DNA from: Rotaria macrura
Taxonomy: Eukaryota; Rotifera; Eurotatoria; Philodinida; Philodinidae
Direction of reading: 5' to 3'
Length of the DNA stretch: 64,000 nt
Assembly (NCBI GenBank): GCA_900239685.1
Contig: OENT01000891.1
Location: 1-64,000, forward strand
A program made the position numbers and the translations under genes. Shown piece after piece: positions 63,251-64,000 of this stretch (the first letter of the stretch is position 1; each line of letters begins with the position of its first letter). Under the pieces are notes generated by a model that saw only the letters and a program-made list of their open reading frames with translations, was not told the DNA's origin and did not search any database.

Positions 63251-64000
63251 AAATCTTGTACGTACAAAAAAAATTACATATACTCATGTTCTGTTCTTGC
63301 ATTTGTGCTGAAATCAGAGTTTAGTCAGTATTTCTGCTACAAAAAAATATTGTATGAAGGTCTCTACAAAGCAGCACAAAAAAGTGAAATTCGGTCCCAG
63401 TCACTTTCTAAAGTTTTTTCTCATAGGGCATATGCTTAAGGAATGAAGTCGATGACAATTCTTATAGTGCCATTTGCCATCTGTTAGTTGGTAACTTAGT
63501 GGTTGTTAAAAACTTAATTTGAGAAGAGGTAGGTTATATTTAATTGGCACATCAAAAATAAAACTTCCATTTTCTGAAATTCCGTAACAACTCATGCTTT
63601 GACTGTACCTTTTGATGCACTTGATCACTCAAGCTCAATTTTGTTTTGTACGAGAATACACGAACATTTATTTTTCTTTGAAATTTTATGAATGAATGCT
63701 GTTTCATTGCCGAGATAATAGGTAGAGTACTAAAAAAAGGCGATTCCATTATGCTGTTCTACCCGCTATTATGAAAAAAGCTGTTAGCATAATCCGTGCC
63801 GGATTAAAATGTGAAACAAGATGTAACTAATGTTACTCATTCATTGAAAGCTGTTCCTTTGGCTTACCTTTCGAAAAATAAATTGCAACCCTTTTCCTAA
63901 TCTTCTAATTACAGTTTGTGTATAATATTTATATTTCATTTACATACGGGTTTTTTTTGTATACCGATAGCATCTGTAGCAGTCTTTGGGGTGGCCGGGT
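63251..64000. other. Unassigned window end
   Basis: Short frames only (for example 63230-63439 + and 63552-63749 -), without motifs. Confidence 0.4.

Overview
The window looks like animal nuclear DNA, most probably from a bdelloid rotifer. It is AT-rich. Genes are cut by many short GT-AG introns of about 50-70 bp, and all three complete genes are clearly metazoan (FCHO-, PACS- and lysosomal-acid-phosphatase-like). Interstitial tracts of (TGTGGG)n/(CCCACA)n match the telomeric unit that I recall for bdelloids; the species is not determined. No bacterial operon, rRNA gene or CRISPR array was seen.

Layout. 0.9-2.7 kb: a decayed dynamin/Mx-like GTPase on + next to telomere-like minisatellite. 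4.4-7.6 kb (-): the 3' part of a macrodomain-PARP gene, with a 2-kb intron holding a foldback element. 8.1-13.1 kb (-): a two-exon protein of about ten fibronectin III repeats. 13.3-15.7 kb: two foldback elements, one with arms near 0.6 kb. 17.5-19.4 kb (-): a disrupted helical protein, cut at its 5' side by a Tc1/mariner fragment and carrying a 184-bp duplication next to an N. 21.0-22.2 kb: two hAT-type MITEs with perfect 8-bp target duplications. 22.9-24.1 kb (-): an unrecognised decayed gene. 27.8-43.96 kb: the intact core, with a 10-exon acid phosphatase (-), a 16-exon PACS (-) and an 18-exon FCHO (+). PACS and FCHO are head to head across 263 bp. 44.6-45.9 kb: a Tc1-like helix-turn-helix fragment and an NWD1-like STAND pseudogene. 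49.9-52.7 kb: repeat-filled MITEs. 54.4-56.8 kb (-): a leucine-rich-repeat gene made of 15 one-repeat exons. 58.9-60.1 kb: a decayed Mutator-like transposase. 61.6 kb: an F-box exon. 62.8-63.3 kb: two inverted tRNA-derived SINE copies.

How the genes fit together. The core genes serve membrane traffic: FCHO starts clathrin-coated pits, PACS sorts cargo through acidic clusters, and the phosphatase has a lysosomal-type membrane tail. The flanks hold fragments of families often used in innate immunity (Mx-like GTPase, macro-PARP, NWD1-like STAND, LRR) mixed with transposons and telomere-like repeats, as expected of a fast-turnover accessory or subtelomere-like region. The exon chains for the three core genes keep reading frame through every junction, so those models are strong. 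Most flanking models are fragments.
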